This document shows positions 32,137 to 41,105 of a stretch of DNA of 64,000 nt, piece by piece. A program made the position numbers and the translations under genes. Position 1 is the first letter of the stretch. Each line of letters opens with the position of its first letter. The DNA comes from Gemmatimonas sp. (GTDB lineage: Bacteria > Gemmatimonadota > Gemmatimonadetes > Gemmatimonadales > Gemmatimonadaceae), in assembly GCF_021298855.1 (NCBI RefSeq), contig NZ_JAJTHI010000015.1, positions 1 to 64,000 on the forward strand, written 5' to 3'. The notes beneath the pieces were generated by a model that did no database searches, was not told the origin of the DNA, and saw only the letters and a list, made by a program, of their open reading frames with translations.

Positions 32137-33225
32137 TCACTTCCAGTCGGCCACGAACAGGTTCGTCTCCCCCGCCTTCGTCGCCCCGCGATTGCTCGCG
32201 AAGATCAACTGCTTGCCGTTGGGCGAAAACATGGGGAAGCCGTCGAACTCGGGGTTCGTGGTGATCTGCTCCAGCCCCGTGCCGTCGAGCTTCACGGTGA
32301 ACAGATCGAAGTTGCGGCTGCGCGGGTTCTTGTGGTTGCTCGAGAAAATGATGCGCTGCCCGTCGGGGGTCCACGAGGGGCCGAAGTTGGCGCCGCCAAG
32401 GTTGGTGATGCGCCGCTGGTCGCTGCCGTCGGCGTTCATCACGTACAGCTCCATGCGGTTGGGGCGGATCATGCGCTTGGCCAGCAGATCCTTGTACGCC
32501 TGCAGATCCTTCTCGTTGTCGTAGTGCCACGCGCGGTACACGATCTTCGTGCCGTCGGGACTCCACCACGGGCCGCCATCGTACCCGGGCGTGGTCGTGA
32601 GCCGCTTCACGTCGCTGCCATCCACGTTCATCGTGTAGATGTCGAGATCGCCGTCCTTGAGGCTCGTAAACACGATGCGCTTGCCGTCGGGACTCAGCAC
32701 CCCCTCGGCCGTGTATACGCCGTAGTTGGTGAGGCGCTTCATGTTCTTGCCGTCGATATCCGTGACGTAGATGTCGTACGGATCGATTCCCCACACATAA
32801 CCGGCGCTGGGATCGGGCTTGGGCGGGCAGGCACTGTCGGCGTGGTGCGTGGCGCCAAAGAACACCTGCTTGCTCCCCGGCAGGAACCAGCCGCAGGTGG
32901 TCTTGCCACCGCGTGAGACCTTGGTGAGCCCCGTGCCGTCAGCCCGCATCACGTACTGCTGATCGCAGCTGCGCCCGTCGCGCGTGCTCTGGAAGGTGAT
33001 GTACTTCCCGTCGGCGCTGAAGTACGCCTCGGCGTTCTCCCCGCCGTCGGTGAGCTGGACGAGGTTGGCGAGATGCCCTTCGCCGGAGTCCGACGCAATG
33101 GCGCGGCGCAGCGGGGCCGAAGACGAGGCCGCCGGTGCGGAACCTGTGGAGGCGCTGCAGGCAGCAACGAGCGCCGCCGCCAGGGTGGCGGCGGCGAGCG
33201 AGAGGCGGGAGGAGGTGCGTGACAT
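32137..33225 (-). CDS. TolB-like PD40 beta-propeller lipoprotein
   Basis: 362 residues from ATG 33225 (MSRTSSRLSL..), giving a proper signal peptide and lipobox LVAAC. The remainder is PD40/WD40-type blades with the repeated pattern SPDGKRIVFTS, SPDGTKIVYRA, TPDGQRIIFSS and SPNGKQLIFAS. Unlike TolB it has no N-terminal Tol domain and no Tol-Pal genes beside it. Exported and lipid-anchored, with a binding function not further identifiable. Four Cys lie in the second and third blades. Confidence 0.82.
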   Translation of the reverse strand: MSRTSSRLSLAAATLAAALVAACSASTGSAPAASSSAPLRRAIASDSGEGHLANLVQLTDGGENAEAYFSADGKYITFQSTRDGRSCDQQYVMRADGTGLTKVSRGGKTTCGWFLPGSKQVFFGATHHADSACPPKPDPSAGYVWGIDPYDIYVTDIDGKNMKRLTNYGVYTAEGVLSPDGKRIVFTSLKDGDLDIYTMNVDGSDVKRLTTTPGYDGGPWWSPDGTKIVYRAWHYDNEKDLQAYKDLLAKRMIRPNRMELYVMNADGSDQRRITNLGGANFGPSWTPDGQRIIFSSNHKNPRSRNFDLFTVKLDGTGLEQITTNPEFDGFPMFSPNGKQLIFASNRGATKAGETNLFVADWK

Positions 33226-33397
33226 GGCGTGAACCGTACCCGACCGACCGGCATCGAGCAATCCGGACTTTTCCGTACACGGCGGTGCGGTATCCCGCCA
33301 GAACCCGCCGCCGTCACCAGAAATCCGGCTGCCGTCCCTCCCCCGCTGGAGCGGGCCCCCGGCCCCGCTGACTGTTCGGACATCTCAATCCGACGGT

Positions 33398-34846
33398 ATG
33401 CGCTCACCCATGTTCCGCCTGCTCCTCCCGGCCCTGCTTGCTGCGTCGCACCTCCCGGCGCAGCCTCAGACATCGGCCGCCCCCGATTCCCTGTCCATCA
33501 CGCTGACCGACGCGCTGGCCCGGCTCTCGGCGCGCGAGCCACGGCTGGCCACGGCAAGCGCCCTGCGCGACGTCGCACGGGCGGCCCGCGGCGAAGCGCT
33601 CAGTGCGCGTCGCAACCGGCTGCTGCCCGTGGTGTCCGCCGGGTACGGCACCCAGCGGCTGGCCCAGAATCAGTTCGTGGAGATCGGCCGCCGCGCCGGC
33701 ATTCCGCCAGTGCCGGCCGACCAGCTCGATCCCTTCGCGCGCGTCTTCGCGTCTCCCAACACCCGCACGGCCAGCCTGAACGCCGCCATTCGCCCCTTCG
33801 ACGGCGGGGTGGCCAGCGCCAACGTGGATGCGGCACGCGCCGGGGTGCAGGCGGCCACCCTTGCCCAGTCGCAGCTGCGCGCCGCCCTCGAAACCGAGGT
33901 GGTGGCCCGCTACGCCGACGTGCAACTGCAGCGTCGCCTGCGTGATGTGGCCGATTCGGCCCTGGCGCAGGCGCAACGCACATTGGCGGTGACCAGGCAG
34001 GCCGTGGCGCAGGGGCGCACCCCCGAGTTCGAGATCTGGCGCGTGGAGGCCGACGTGCAGGCGCTGCGCCCCGCGCGTATCGACGCCGACCGGCAGCTGC
34101 AGCTGGCCGACCTGGCGCTGCGTCAGCTCCTCGACCTGCCGGGCGGCACGCCGCTGCGTCTCGAGTCCCCTGCCGAACCGTGGAGCGACAGCAGCGCCAC
34201 CGGCAGCGGTGCAACGGACAGCCTTGGGTTCTCACCGTTGGCAGCGTCATCGTCATCAGCCACGGGTACCGCTCCACGCACATCGCGCCTCGCGCTGCGG
34301 GAGCTCGACGCGCGCACGGAGGAAGCGGCCGCCCGCCATCGCGCGGCGTGGCGCGCCCTGCTGCCGGTGCTCGACGTGACGCTGAGTCACCAGCGGTTGG
34401 CCTATCCGCTGCGCGGCGGCAACTGGGGCGGGCCCTACTACCAGAACACGCTGGTGGGGGTGTCACTGTCGCTGCCGCTCGACCTCACGGGCGCCACCAC
34501 GGCGCGCATCGAGTCGGCCGCCGCCAGCGAGCGTCTGGCCCAGGCCCAGCGCCGCGCCGCGGAACGCCAAAATGAACTGGAGCAGACCGACCTTGCACTG
34601 CAACGGCACGCCAGTCGCGCGGCGTGGCAGGCCGCCGTGGCCGGCGCCGCGAGCGCGGACAAGGCGCTGCGCGTGGCGCAGGCCCGTCACGACGTGGGGC
34701 GCGCCTCGCTCCTCGAACTGCAGGACGCGCGCCTGACCTGGCAGCAAGCCATGGCGACCCGCGCCCGCGCCGCCCGCGACCGCACCGTGATCGAAGCACG
34801 CGCCGCCCGTTTTGACCGCCTTCCCCTCTTGCCCCTGCAGCCGTGA
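33398..34846 (+). CDS. TolC-family outer-membrane efflux channel
   Basis: 482 residues with a signal peptide (about 1-24). Two OEP repeats of long helices (about 35-255 and 290-475) are connected by strands; LSITLTDALARLSAREPRL begins the first and the second ends with ARHDVGRASLLELQDARLTWQ, both family hallmarks in place. First gene of a five-gene operon; its stop overlaps the GTG of the adaptor gene. Exit duct of the tripartite RND pump. Confidence 0.92.
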   Translation: MRSPMFRLLLPALLAASHLPAQPQTSAAPDSLSITLTDALARLSAREPRLATASALRDVARAARGEALSARRNRLLPVVSAGYGTQRLAQNQFVEIGRRAGIPPVPADQLDPFARVFASPNTRTASLNAAIRPFDGGVASANVDAARAGVQAATLAQSQLRAALETEVVARYADVQLQRRLRDVADSALAQAQRTLAVTRQAVAQGRTPEFEIWRVEADVQALRPARIDADRQLQLADLALRQLLDLPGGTPLRLESPAEPWSDSSATGSGATDSLGFSPLAASSSSATGTAPRTSRLALRELDARTEEAAARHRAAWRALLPVLDVTLSHQRLAYPLRGGNWGGPYYQNTLVGVSLSLPLDLTGATTARIESAAASERLAQAQRRAAERQNELEQTDLALQRHASRAAWQAAVAGAASADKALRVAQARHDVGRASLLELQDARLTWQQAMATRARAARDRTVIEARAARFDRLPLLPLQP

Positions 34847-35823
34847 GCGCCGCCTACATGCCCCCTCATTCACCCGCTCTCACTCGCCGCACGGCCCGCG
34901 TGCGGGCCACCGCACTGCTGCTCCTGTTGGGTGGAACCATGGCCGCCTGCAACAGCACCGGCGCCGACCAGACCAACGCGGTGCCGCGCCAGCCCGCGCC
35001 CGACCAGGGGGCGGTTGTCTCGACCCCCATCGTGGACACCGTCGCGGCCGACACCGCGCTGGCGCACGCCACCGACACGGCGCGGGCCGCCTCGGCCTTC
35101 GACCTGAGCGGCACCCTCGAGCCGCAGGCTCGCGCCCTGCTGCGCGCCGAACTGTCGGGCGCGTTGCGCACGCTGGCGGCGAAGGTGGGTGAGCCGGTGC
35201 GCGCCGGCGCCGTGCTGGCCACGCTCGAGGTGCCGGCGGTTCGCGCGGCGCTCGCGGCCGCCGAGGCGCAGGTGCAGGCACAGCAGGTGTCGCTGCAGCA
35301 GGTGCAGCGCGAACGTGCGCGCGTGGCCGGATTGCTGGCCGTGGGAGGCGTGAGCCGTGCCGAGATGGACGAGTGGGACGCGCGCGTGCAGGCCACCGAG
35401 GCGGCGCTGCAGGCCGCGCAGGCGCAGCGCGCCAGTGCGCAGGGCGACGTGGCCCGCCTCACGGTGCGGGCGCCGTTCTCAGGCGTCGTGGAACGTCGCA
35501 TGGCCACGCAAGGCTCCATGGTGCAGGCGGGCGACGAGTTGCTCAGCATCATTGACCCCGGCACCCTCGAACTCGACGCGGGCGTACCGGCCACCCTCGC
35601 CCGTGCCGCGCGTCCCGGCGCACGCGTGGCACTCCGCGTGGCGGGATGGGGCGACTCCACGGTCACCGCCCGCATCGTGCGCGTGGCGCCGGCACTCGAC
35701 CCCGTCACGCGCCAGCTGCGCGTGACCGTGCGCGTGCCCAATGGGGCCGGCCGGCTCCCCGCGGGCGCGTGGGCCGAAGGCACGCTCCTTGGTGGCAGCG
35801 CCGCCACGGGCGGAGGGCGCTGA
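34843..35823 (+). CDS. RND efflux periplasmic adaptor lipoprotein (MFP)
   Basis: 326 residues from GTG 34843 overlapping the TolC-type stop. Lipobox TMAAC with the lipid Cys near 36. Then the membrane-fusion layout: a biotinyl-lipoyl half (SGTLEPQARALLRAELSG..VGEPVRAGAVLATLE), a helical hairpin (about 135-195), a second lipoyl half (LTVRAPFSGVVERRMATQGSMV), a beta-barrel and a short membrane-proximal domain. Links the inner-membrane pump to the TolC-like channel. Confidence 0.93.
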   Translation: MSAAYMPPHSPALTRRTARVRATALLLLLGGTMAACNSTGADQTNAVPRQPAPDQGAVVSTPIVDTVAADTALAHATDTARAASAFDLSGTLEPQARALLRAELSGALRTLAAKVGEPVRAGAVLATLEVPAVRAALAAAEAQVQAQQVSLQQVQRERARVAGLLAVGGVSRAEMDEWDARVQATEAALQAAQAQRASAQGDVARLTVRAPFSGVVERRMATQGSMVQAGDELLSIIDPGTLELDAGVPATLARAARPGARVALRVAGWGDSTVTARIVRVAPALDPVTRQLRVTVRVPNGAGRLPAGAWAEGTLLGGSAATGGGR

Positions 35824-35824
35824 C

Positions 35825-38800
35825 ATGTGGATCTCCGATCTGGCCATTCGTCGCCCGCTGGTGGCGGTGGTGGCCATGCTGGCGCTCGTCATGGCGGGCT
35901 TGGTGGCGCTGCGCAGCCTCGAAACCGACGAGTGGCCCGACGTGCAGGCACCCATGGTTACCGTGACGGTGCCCTACCCCGGCGCCACGCCGTCGCAGGT
36001 GGAGCGAGAGCTGCTGCGCCCGCTCGAGGACAAGGTGCGCAGTGTGGGCGGCCTCAAGACGCTGAAGGGCACGGCGGGCGACGGCTTCGCGCTGCTCTTC
36101 GCCGAGTTCGTGTTCAGCAAGCCCACCGGCGAAGCGGTGCAGGAGGTGCGCGACGCCGTGAGCGCCGCGCGCGGTGACCTGCCGCGTGAAGTGGAGGAGC
36201 CGGTGGTGGAGCGGTTCAGCGAGACCGACCTGCCGGTAATGAGCCTGGCCGTGGGTGGCAACGGTGACGCCCTCATGCTGGGCGCCGACGCCCGGCGTCT
36301 GGCGCGCGAACTGCGCGCGGTGCCCGGGGTGGCGCAGGTGCGCGTGATTGGCGACGCGGTGCCCGAGCTGTCGGTGCAGGTGCGTCCGGAGGCGCTGCGC
36401 GCCACCGGCATTTCGCTGGCACAGCTGACCGCCACCCTGGAGGCGCAGAATGTGTCCGTGCCCATTGGCCGCGTGGAGAATGCCACGCGCGAAGCCACGC
36501 TGCGCTTTCAGGGCCGCCCCGACAACGCCGAGGCGTTCGCGGCGCTGCCGCTCGTGGCCAGCGGGGGTCGCGTGGTGCGGCTGCGTGATGTGGCCGACGT
36601 GCGCATTGCGGCGGCGGAGGCGCGCACCACCGCGCGTGTGGACGGGCAGGCGGCGGTGACGCTCGACGTGCGCAAGCGGCGCGGCGTGAGCGCCACCACG
36701 GTGGCTGAGGGGCTGCGCGCACGTCTGGCCACCGCCGAGCGCACACTGCCGGCGGGGCGCACCGTGCGCATCGTGCAGGACGCGGGCACGCGTACGGCGC
36801 TGGCCGTGTGGGACGTGCAGAAGACCCTGCTGGAGGGCGCGGTACTGACCGTGCTCGTGGTGTTCGTCTTCCTCAACAGCTGGCGCTCCACGGTCATCAC
36901 GGGGCTCGCGCTGCCGGTATCGGTCCTCGCCAGCTTCATGGCGGTGTGGGCGTTTGGCTTCAAGCTGGAGACCATGTCGCTGCTGGGGCTGTCGCTCGCC
37001 ATTGGCATTCTCATTGACGACGCCATCGTGGTGCGCGAGAACATCGTGCGGCACGTGGAGATGGGCAAAGACCACGTCACCGCGTCACGCGAGGGCACGA
37101 AGGAGATTGGCCTGGCGGTGCTTGCCACCACCGCCGCCATCGTGGTGGTGTTCCTCCCCGTGGGCTTCATGAATGGGTTGGCGGGGCAGTACTTCAAGCC
37201 GTTCGCGCTCACCATTGCCTGCGCCGTGCTGGTGTCGCTCTTCGTGAGCTTCTCGCTCGACCCCATGCTCTCGGCCTACTGGCCCGATCCGCACGTGCCC
37301 ATTGGGCAGCGGTCGTGGATCAGCCGCGTGCTGCATCGCTTCAATGTGTGGTTCGATGGGTTGAGCACCGGCTATCGCGGCGTGATCGAGTGGGCGCTCG
37401 CGCATCGCGCGCTCACGCTGGCGGTGGCCGCGGCATCGCTGGTGGTGGCGGTGCTGCTGCCGGCCATGGGTGCGGTGGGGGCCGAGTTCCTGCCGGAAGA
37501 CGATCGCGGGGAGATTGGCATTCTCGTGGAGGCCCCACCGGGCGCCGCGTTGCCGTACACCACGGCGCGCGCCGAAGCCGCCGCGGCGCTGGCGCGCCGG
37601 CTGCCGGAAGTGCGCACCGTCTACACCACCGTGGGGGCCGGCGAGGGGGATGTGTCGCAGGCGCAGGTCATGGTGCTGCTGGTGCCGCGCGCGGCGCGGG
37701 CGCGCACGGCCCGCCAGATTGCCACGGCGCTGCGTGGTGATGTGATGGCGCTCACGGGGGCCACCTACGCGGTCATGGACCTGGGGCTCAACGGCTTCCT
37801 CAAACCCATTCAGCTGCAGGTGCGCGGCGCCGATGCCTCCACCCTGCCACAGGTGGCGGCCGCCATTGCGGCGCGCATGCGCACCGTGCCTGGCGCGGTG
37901 GATGTGACGCTCTCCAGCCGCCCCGGTGCGCCCGCGCTGGACATCCGGCTCGATCGCACCTTCTCGGCCACGCTGGGCACCACGCCGGCCGAAGTGGCCG
38001 GGGCCATGCAGGCCGCGTTTGCCGGCGTGGAGGCCGGGCGGTGGATCGATGATGACGGGGACCTGCGCAAGGTGCGCGTGCGGCTCCCCGAGGCGCTGCG
38101 TCGCGAGTCGGGCGATCTGGCCGCGCTGCCGCTGCAGGTGCCGGGCGCTGACGGCGCGCTGCAGGCGGTACCCTTTGCGCAGGTGGCCAGCGCCACGGCC
38201 ACCACGGCGCCCACCCGCATCGAGCACGACAACGGGTCGGCCTCGGTGACTGTGACGGCGAATGTGCTGGGCCGTCCCCTGGGCGACGTCGCGGCGGGCA
38301 TCGACCAGCAGCTGGCGGCCATGTCGCTGCCGGCGGGCGTCACCGTGGCGTACGCCGGCGATGTGGAAGACCAGCAGGAGGTGTTCGGCAACATCCTGCT
38401 GGCGCTCGCCGTGGCGGTGGTGGGGATGTACTTCGTGCTCGTGTTGCAGTTCAATTCGTGGATCGAACCGCTGGCCATTCTCGTATCGCTGCCGCTGTCG
38501 GCGGTGGGGGTGGTGGGCGCGCTCTGGATGGCCGGCATGACCATCAACATCATGTCGCTCATTGGCGTCATCCTGTTGGCCGGCGTGGTGGCCAAAAACG
38601 CCATCCTGTTGCTCGACTATGCGAAGCAGCTGCGTGACGGAGGCCGAAGCTTGAGAGAAGCGCTGGTGGAGTCGGGCGCGACGCGCCTGCGGCCCATCGT
38701 GATGACTACGGTGGCGCTGGTGGCGGGCATGGTGCCCGTGGCCGTGGGGAGTGGCGAGGGCGCCATGTTCCGGGCGCCGCTGGGCATGGCGGTCATTGGT

Positions 38801-38935
38801 GGCACCATCACCAGCACGTTCCTCACCCTGCTGGTCATTCCGGTGGTGTACGCGCTGCTCGACGGGGCGCGTGAGCGCGTGGGTGGCTGGCGTCGGGTGT
38901 CCGCCACCACCACGGCGCACGAGCCGCTGGCGTGA
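35825..38935 (+). CDS. RND efflux pump inner-membrane transporter (AcrB/HAE1-like)
   Basis: 1036 residues from ATG 35825, the proper start (MWISDLAIRRPL). Twelve membrane helices in two halves with large periplasmic loops. The proton-relay Asp pair is in SLAIGILIDDAIVVREN, the second-half counterpart is GVVAKNAILLLDYA, and FLPEDDRGEI begins the second porter loop. Proton-driven drug or solvent exporter. The 3' end overlaps the histidine kinase gene. Substrate unknown. Confidence 0.95.
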   Translation: MWISDLAIRRPLVAVVAMLALVMAGLVALRSLETDEWPDVQAPMVTVTVPYPGATPSQVERELLRPLEDKVRSVGGLKTLKGTAGDGFALLFAEFVFSKPTGEAVQEVRDAVSAARGDLPREVEEPVVERFSETDLPVMSLAVGGNGDALMLGADARRLARELRAVPGVAQVRVIGDAVPELSVQVRPEALRATGISLAQLTATLEAQNVSVPIGRVENATREATLRFQGRPDNAEAFAALPLVASGGRVVRLRDVADVRIAAAEARTTARVDGQAAVTLDVRKRRGVSATTVAEGLRARLATAERTLPAGRTVRIVQDAGTRTALAVWDVQKTLLEGAVLTVLVVFVFLNSWRSTVITGLALPVSVLASFMAVWAFGFKLETMSLLGLSLAIGILIDDAIVVRENIVRHVEMGKDHVTASREGTKEIGLAVLATTAAIVVVFLPVGFMNGLAGQYFKPFALTIACAVLVSLFVSFSLDPMLSAYWPDPHVPIGQRSWISRVLHRFNVWFDGLSTGYRGVIEWALAHRALTLAVAAASLVVAVLLPAMGAVGAEFLPEDDRGEIGILVEAPPGAALPYTTARAEAAAALARRLPEVRTVYTTVGAGEGDVSQAQVMVLLVPRAARARTARQIATALRGDVMALTGATYAVMDLGLNGFLKPIQLQVRGADASTLPQVAAAIAARMRTVPGAVDVTLSSRPGAPALDIRLDRTFSATLGTTPAEVAGAMQAAFAGVEAGRWIDDDGDLRKVRVRLPEALRRESGDLAALPLQVPGADGALQAVPFAQVASATATTAPTRIEHDNGSASVTVTANVLGRPLGDVAAGIDQQLAAMSLPAGVTVAYAGDVEDQQEVFGNILLALAVAVVGMYFVLVLQFNSWIEPLAILVSLPLSAVGVVGALWMAGMTINIMSLIGVILLAGVVAKNAILLLDYAKQLRDGGRSLREALVESGATRLRPIVMTTVALVAGMVPVAVGSGEGAMFRAPLGMAVIGGTITSTFLTLLVIPVVYALLDGARERVGGWRRVSATTTAHEPLA

Positions 38936-40074
38936 ACGGGCAGATGAACGGGCAGATGAACGGGCACGCGAACGGACAGGCGAACAGGCGCAGTGTGCTC
39001 GCGCGCATCTCCCGCGGCGAGCTGCTGTCGCTGCTGGGCGTGGGCGTATTCGGCGAACTGCTGACCGTGGCGTGGATTGCCGCCGTGTTGGGGGTGGAGA
39101 AGGGGCAGGCCACCTGGGCGCACGCGCTGGGGCTGGCCGCGGTGGATCTCGTGTCGCTCATGTGGGTGCCCGTGCCGCTCTTTGCCTGGTACGATCGCTT
39201 TCCACTTGCGGGCGATCACCGGCAGCGGAACCTGCTGCTGCGCGCGGTGGGTGCGCTGGCGCTCATTCTGGTGACCTCATTCACGTCGGCCGCGGCCACG
39301 CGTTGGGCGGGCGACGCCTTGGGCATTGTGCCCGCGGTGATCCAGGCCATGCTGCCCGGCTACCCCGAGCAGGTCTTCTGGGCCGCGTGCCCGGTGCTGG
39401 GTGCTTCCCTGGCGTATCTGGTGCTGCGTCGCCTGCACAACGCACGCGATGTGGAGCAGCGCAACGCCGAGCTGCAGCGGCTGGCGCTCGAGGCGCAGCT
39501 GTCGGCGTTGGCGGCCGAGCTGCGGCCGCACTTCCTGTTCAACGCACTCAACGATCTGGCCGAGCTGGTGCACCACGATCCCGCGCGCGCCGAGACCATG
39601 CTGCTGCACCTGTCGTCGCTGCTGCAGGCCACGCTGGCAGCCGGCCGGCAGCGCACGGTATCGCTGGCAGAGGAGCTGCAACACATGGACGACTACCTCG
39701 CCCTGCAGCAGATGCGCTTCGATGACCGGCTGCAGGTAACGCGCGCGGTGGATGCCTCGGTGCTGGCGGCGCGCGTGCCGCCCATGCTGCTGCAGCCGCT
39801 GGTGGAGAACGCCGTGGTGCACGGGATCGAGGGGCGCGTGGGCGCCTCGCAGCTGCAGCTCACGGTGCGCGCGCGCCCCGGCACCCTGGAGGTGCAGCTG
39901 GATGATGATGGCCCCGGGCCCACCGGGTCGGCGCACCGCGGCACCGGGACGGGGCTGCGGAACGTGCGGGAACGGTTGGCGGCGCTGTATGGCGAGGCGG
40001 CCGAGGCGGTGCTGAGCGAGCGGCCGGGGGGCGGTGCCCGCATGCTGCTGCGTCTGCCGCTGGAAGTGGCATGA
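38932..40074 (+). CDS. LytS-type sensor histidine kinase
   Basis: 380 residues. The GTG at 38932 overlaps the RND stop; an ATG 12 bases on is an alternative. The N terminus is a 12-bp tandem repeat encoding NGQM/NGHA/NGQA. About four membrane helices (25-165) follow, then a coiled linker, the His_kinase domain with phospho-acceptor His in LRPHFLFNALNDLAEL, and an ATPase domain (LVENAVVHGIEG, DDDGPGP, GTGLRNVRERL). Senses a membrane signal, perhaps a pump substrate, and signals to the next gene's product. Confidence 0.92.
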   Translation: MNGQMNGQMNGHANGQANRRSVLARISRGELLSLLGVGVFGELLTVAWIAAVLGVEKGQATWAHALGLAAVDLVSLMWVPVPLFAWYDRFPLAGDHRQRNLLLRAVGALALILVTSFTSAAATRWAGDALGIVPAVIQAMLPGYPEQVFWAACPVLGASLAYLVLRRLHNARDVEQRNAELQRLALEAQLSALAAELRPHFLFNALNDLAELVHHDPARAETMLLHLSSLLQATLAAGRQRTVSLAEELQHMDDYLALQQMRFDDRLQVTRAVDASVLAARVPPMLLQPLVENAVVHGIEGRVGASQLQLTVRARPGTLEVQLDDDGPGPTGSAHRGTGTGLRNVRERLAALYGEAAEAVLSERPGGGARMLLRLPLEVA

Positions 40075-40883
40075 CGATGCCCGCGTTGGCGCCGTTGCGC
40101 ACCATGGTGGTGGACGATGAGTCGCTGGCGCGTCAGCGGCTCAAGCGATTGCTGGCGCAGGATGCACGGGTGCACGTGGTGGGCGAGGCTGCCGATGTGC
40201 CCACGGCGCGCGCGCTGCTGCCGCAGCTCACGCCGTCGCTGCTCTTCCTCGACGTGAGCATGCCGGGGGAAGACGGGTTTGCGCTACTGCGGGATCTGCC
40301 GCCCGAGCTGCGCCCTTTCGTGGTGTTCGTCACGGCCCACGCCGACGCGGCGGTGCGCGCCTTCGACGCGCGCGCCACCGATTTTCTGGTCAAGCCCGTG
40401 CGGACCGAGCGGCTGGCCGAGTCGGTGACACGCGCGCTCGACGCGGTGGCGGCGCGCACGCCGGCACAATCGGTATTCGACGATGAGGTTCGCGCGGAGC
40501 TGGCGCGTCTCGTGCGCGGGCTGGCTGGCGGAGGAGGGGGGGATGGTGCCGCCGCCACCGCCCCGTTGGCGCACTTCGCCGTGACCGTGGGGCGTCGCAC
40601 GCGCTTCGTGAAGCTGGAGGAGGTCGACTGGTTCGAGGCCGACGGCAACTACGTGCGGCTGCACGTGGGGCGCGAGCAGCATCTCGTGCGCATGACCATG
40701 CAGAAGCTGGAGCAGAGCCTGGATGCGCGGCGCTTCGTGCGCGTGCACCGGTCGTATGTGGTGCCGCTGGACCGCGTGCGCGAACTGGTGCAGCTGGGGT
40801 CGGGGGAGTACGAGCTGCGCCTGACCACCGAGGCCACGCTGCCGGTCATGCGCACGTACCGGGACCGGCTGCCGCTGGGGTGA
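40071..40883 (+). CDS. LytTR-family response regulator
   Basis: 270 residues. Receiver domain (about 10-125) with acidic pocket VVDDESLAR, phospho-acceptor Asp in LLFLDVSMPGEDGF and Lys in DFLVKPVRTERL. Linker (about 130-165), then a LytTR DNA-binding domain (EEVDWFEADGNYVRLHV, then FVRVHRSYVVPLDRV). ATGA overlap with the kinase gene. It probably controls this same efflux operon. Followed by a bidirectional terminator. Confidence 0.93.
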   Translation: MTMPALAPLRTMVVDDESLARQRLKRLLAQDARVHVVGEAADVPTARALLPQLTPSLLFLDVSMPGEDGFALLRDLPPELRPFVVFVTAHADAAVRAFDARATDFLVKPVRTERLAESVTRALDAVAARTPAQSVFDDEVRAELARLVRGLAGGGGGDGAAATAPLAHFAVTVGRRTRFVKLEEVDWFEADGNYVRLHVGREQHLVRMTMQKLEQSLDARRFVRVHRSYVVPLDRVRELVQLGSGEYELRLTTEATLPVMRTYRDRLPLG

Positions 40884-40904
40884 GCGGGGCCACGGAGAAC
40901 CCGC

Positions 40905-41082
40905 GGAGAACTGCTCGTCGGAGCCACGGAGCCACGGAGAACTGCTCGTCGGAGGCGCAGAGCCGCGGAGACGCTGAGAACCACAAAAAACAAAATGGGG
41001 TGCCCGGTTGGACACCCCATCTTTCCGTTCATTCGCGGTGCCTCGTGCCTCTGTGCCTCCGTGTCTCCGACGAGCCGTTCAG
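40905..41082. repeat. Palindromic intergenic element, A family copy 2
   Basis: Left arm words GGAGAACTGCTCGTCGGAG occur twice as a direct repeat (40905-40923 and 40936-40954, 31-bp period). The right arm (about 41035-41082) carries the complement as CTCCGTGTCTCCGACGAG, then CCGTTC. A terminator sits at the centre. The arms are built of repeated CGGAG/CACGGAG words. It lies between the convergent response-regulator and S41 protease genes. Confidence 0.78.
40995..41025. terminator. Bidirectional terminator between the efflux operon and the S41 protease
   Basis: ATGGGGTG (40995-41002), 10-nt loop, CACCCCAT (41013-41020). The plus side is followed by CTTTCCGTT and the minus side by TTTTGTTTTTT, so it can end both convergent transcripts. 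Confidence 0.82.
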
Positions 41083-41105
41083 CTGCTCGCCTACGGACCG
41101 GTGTG

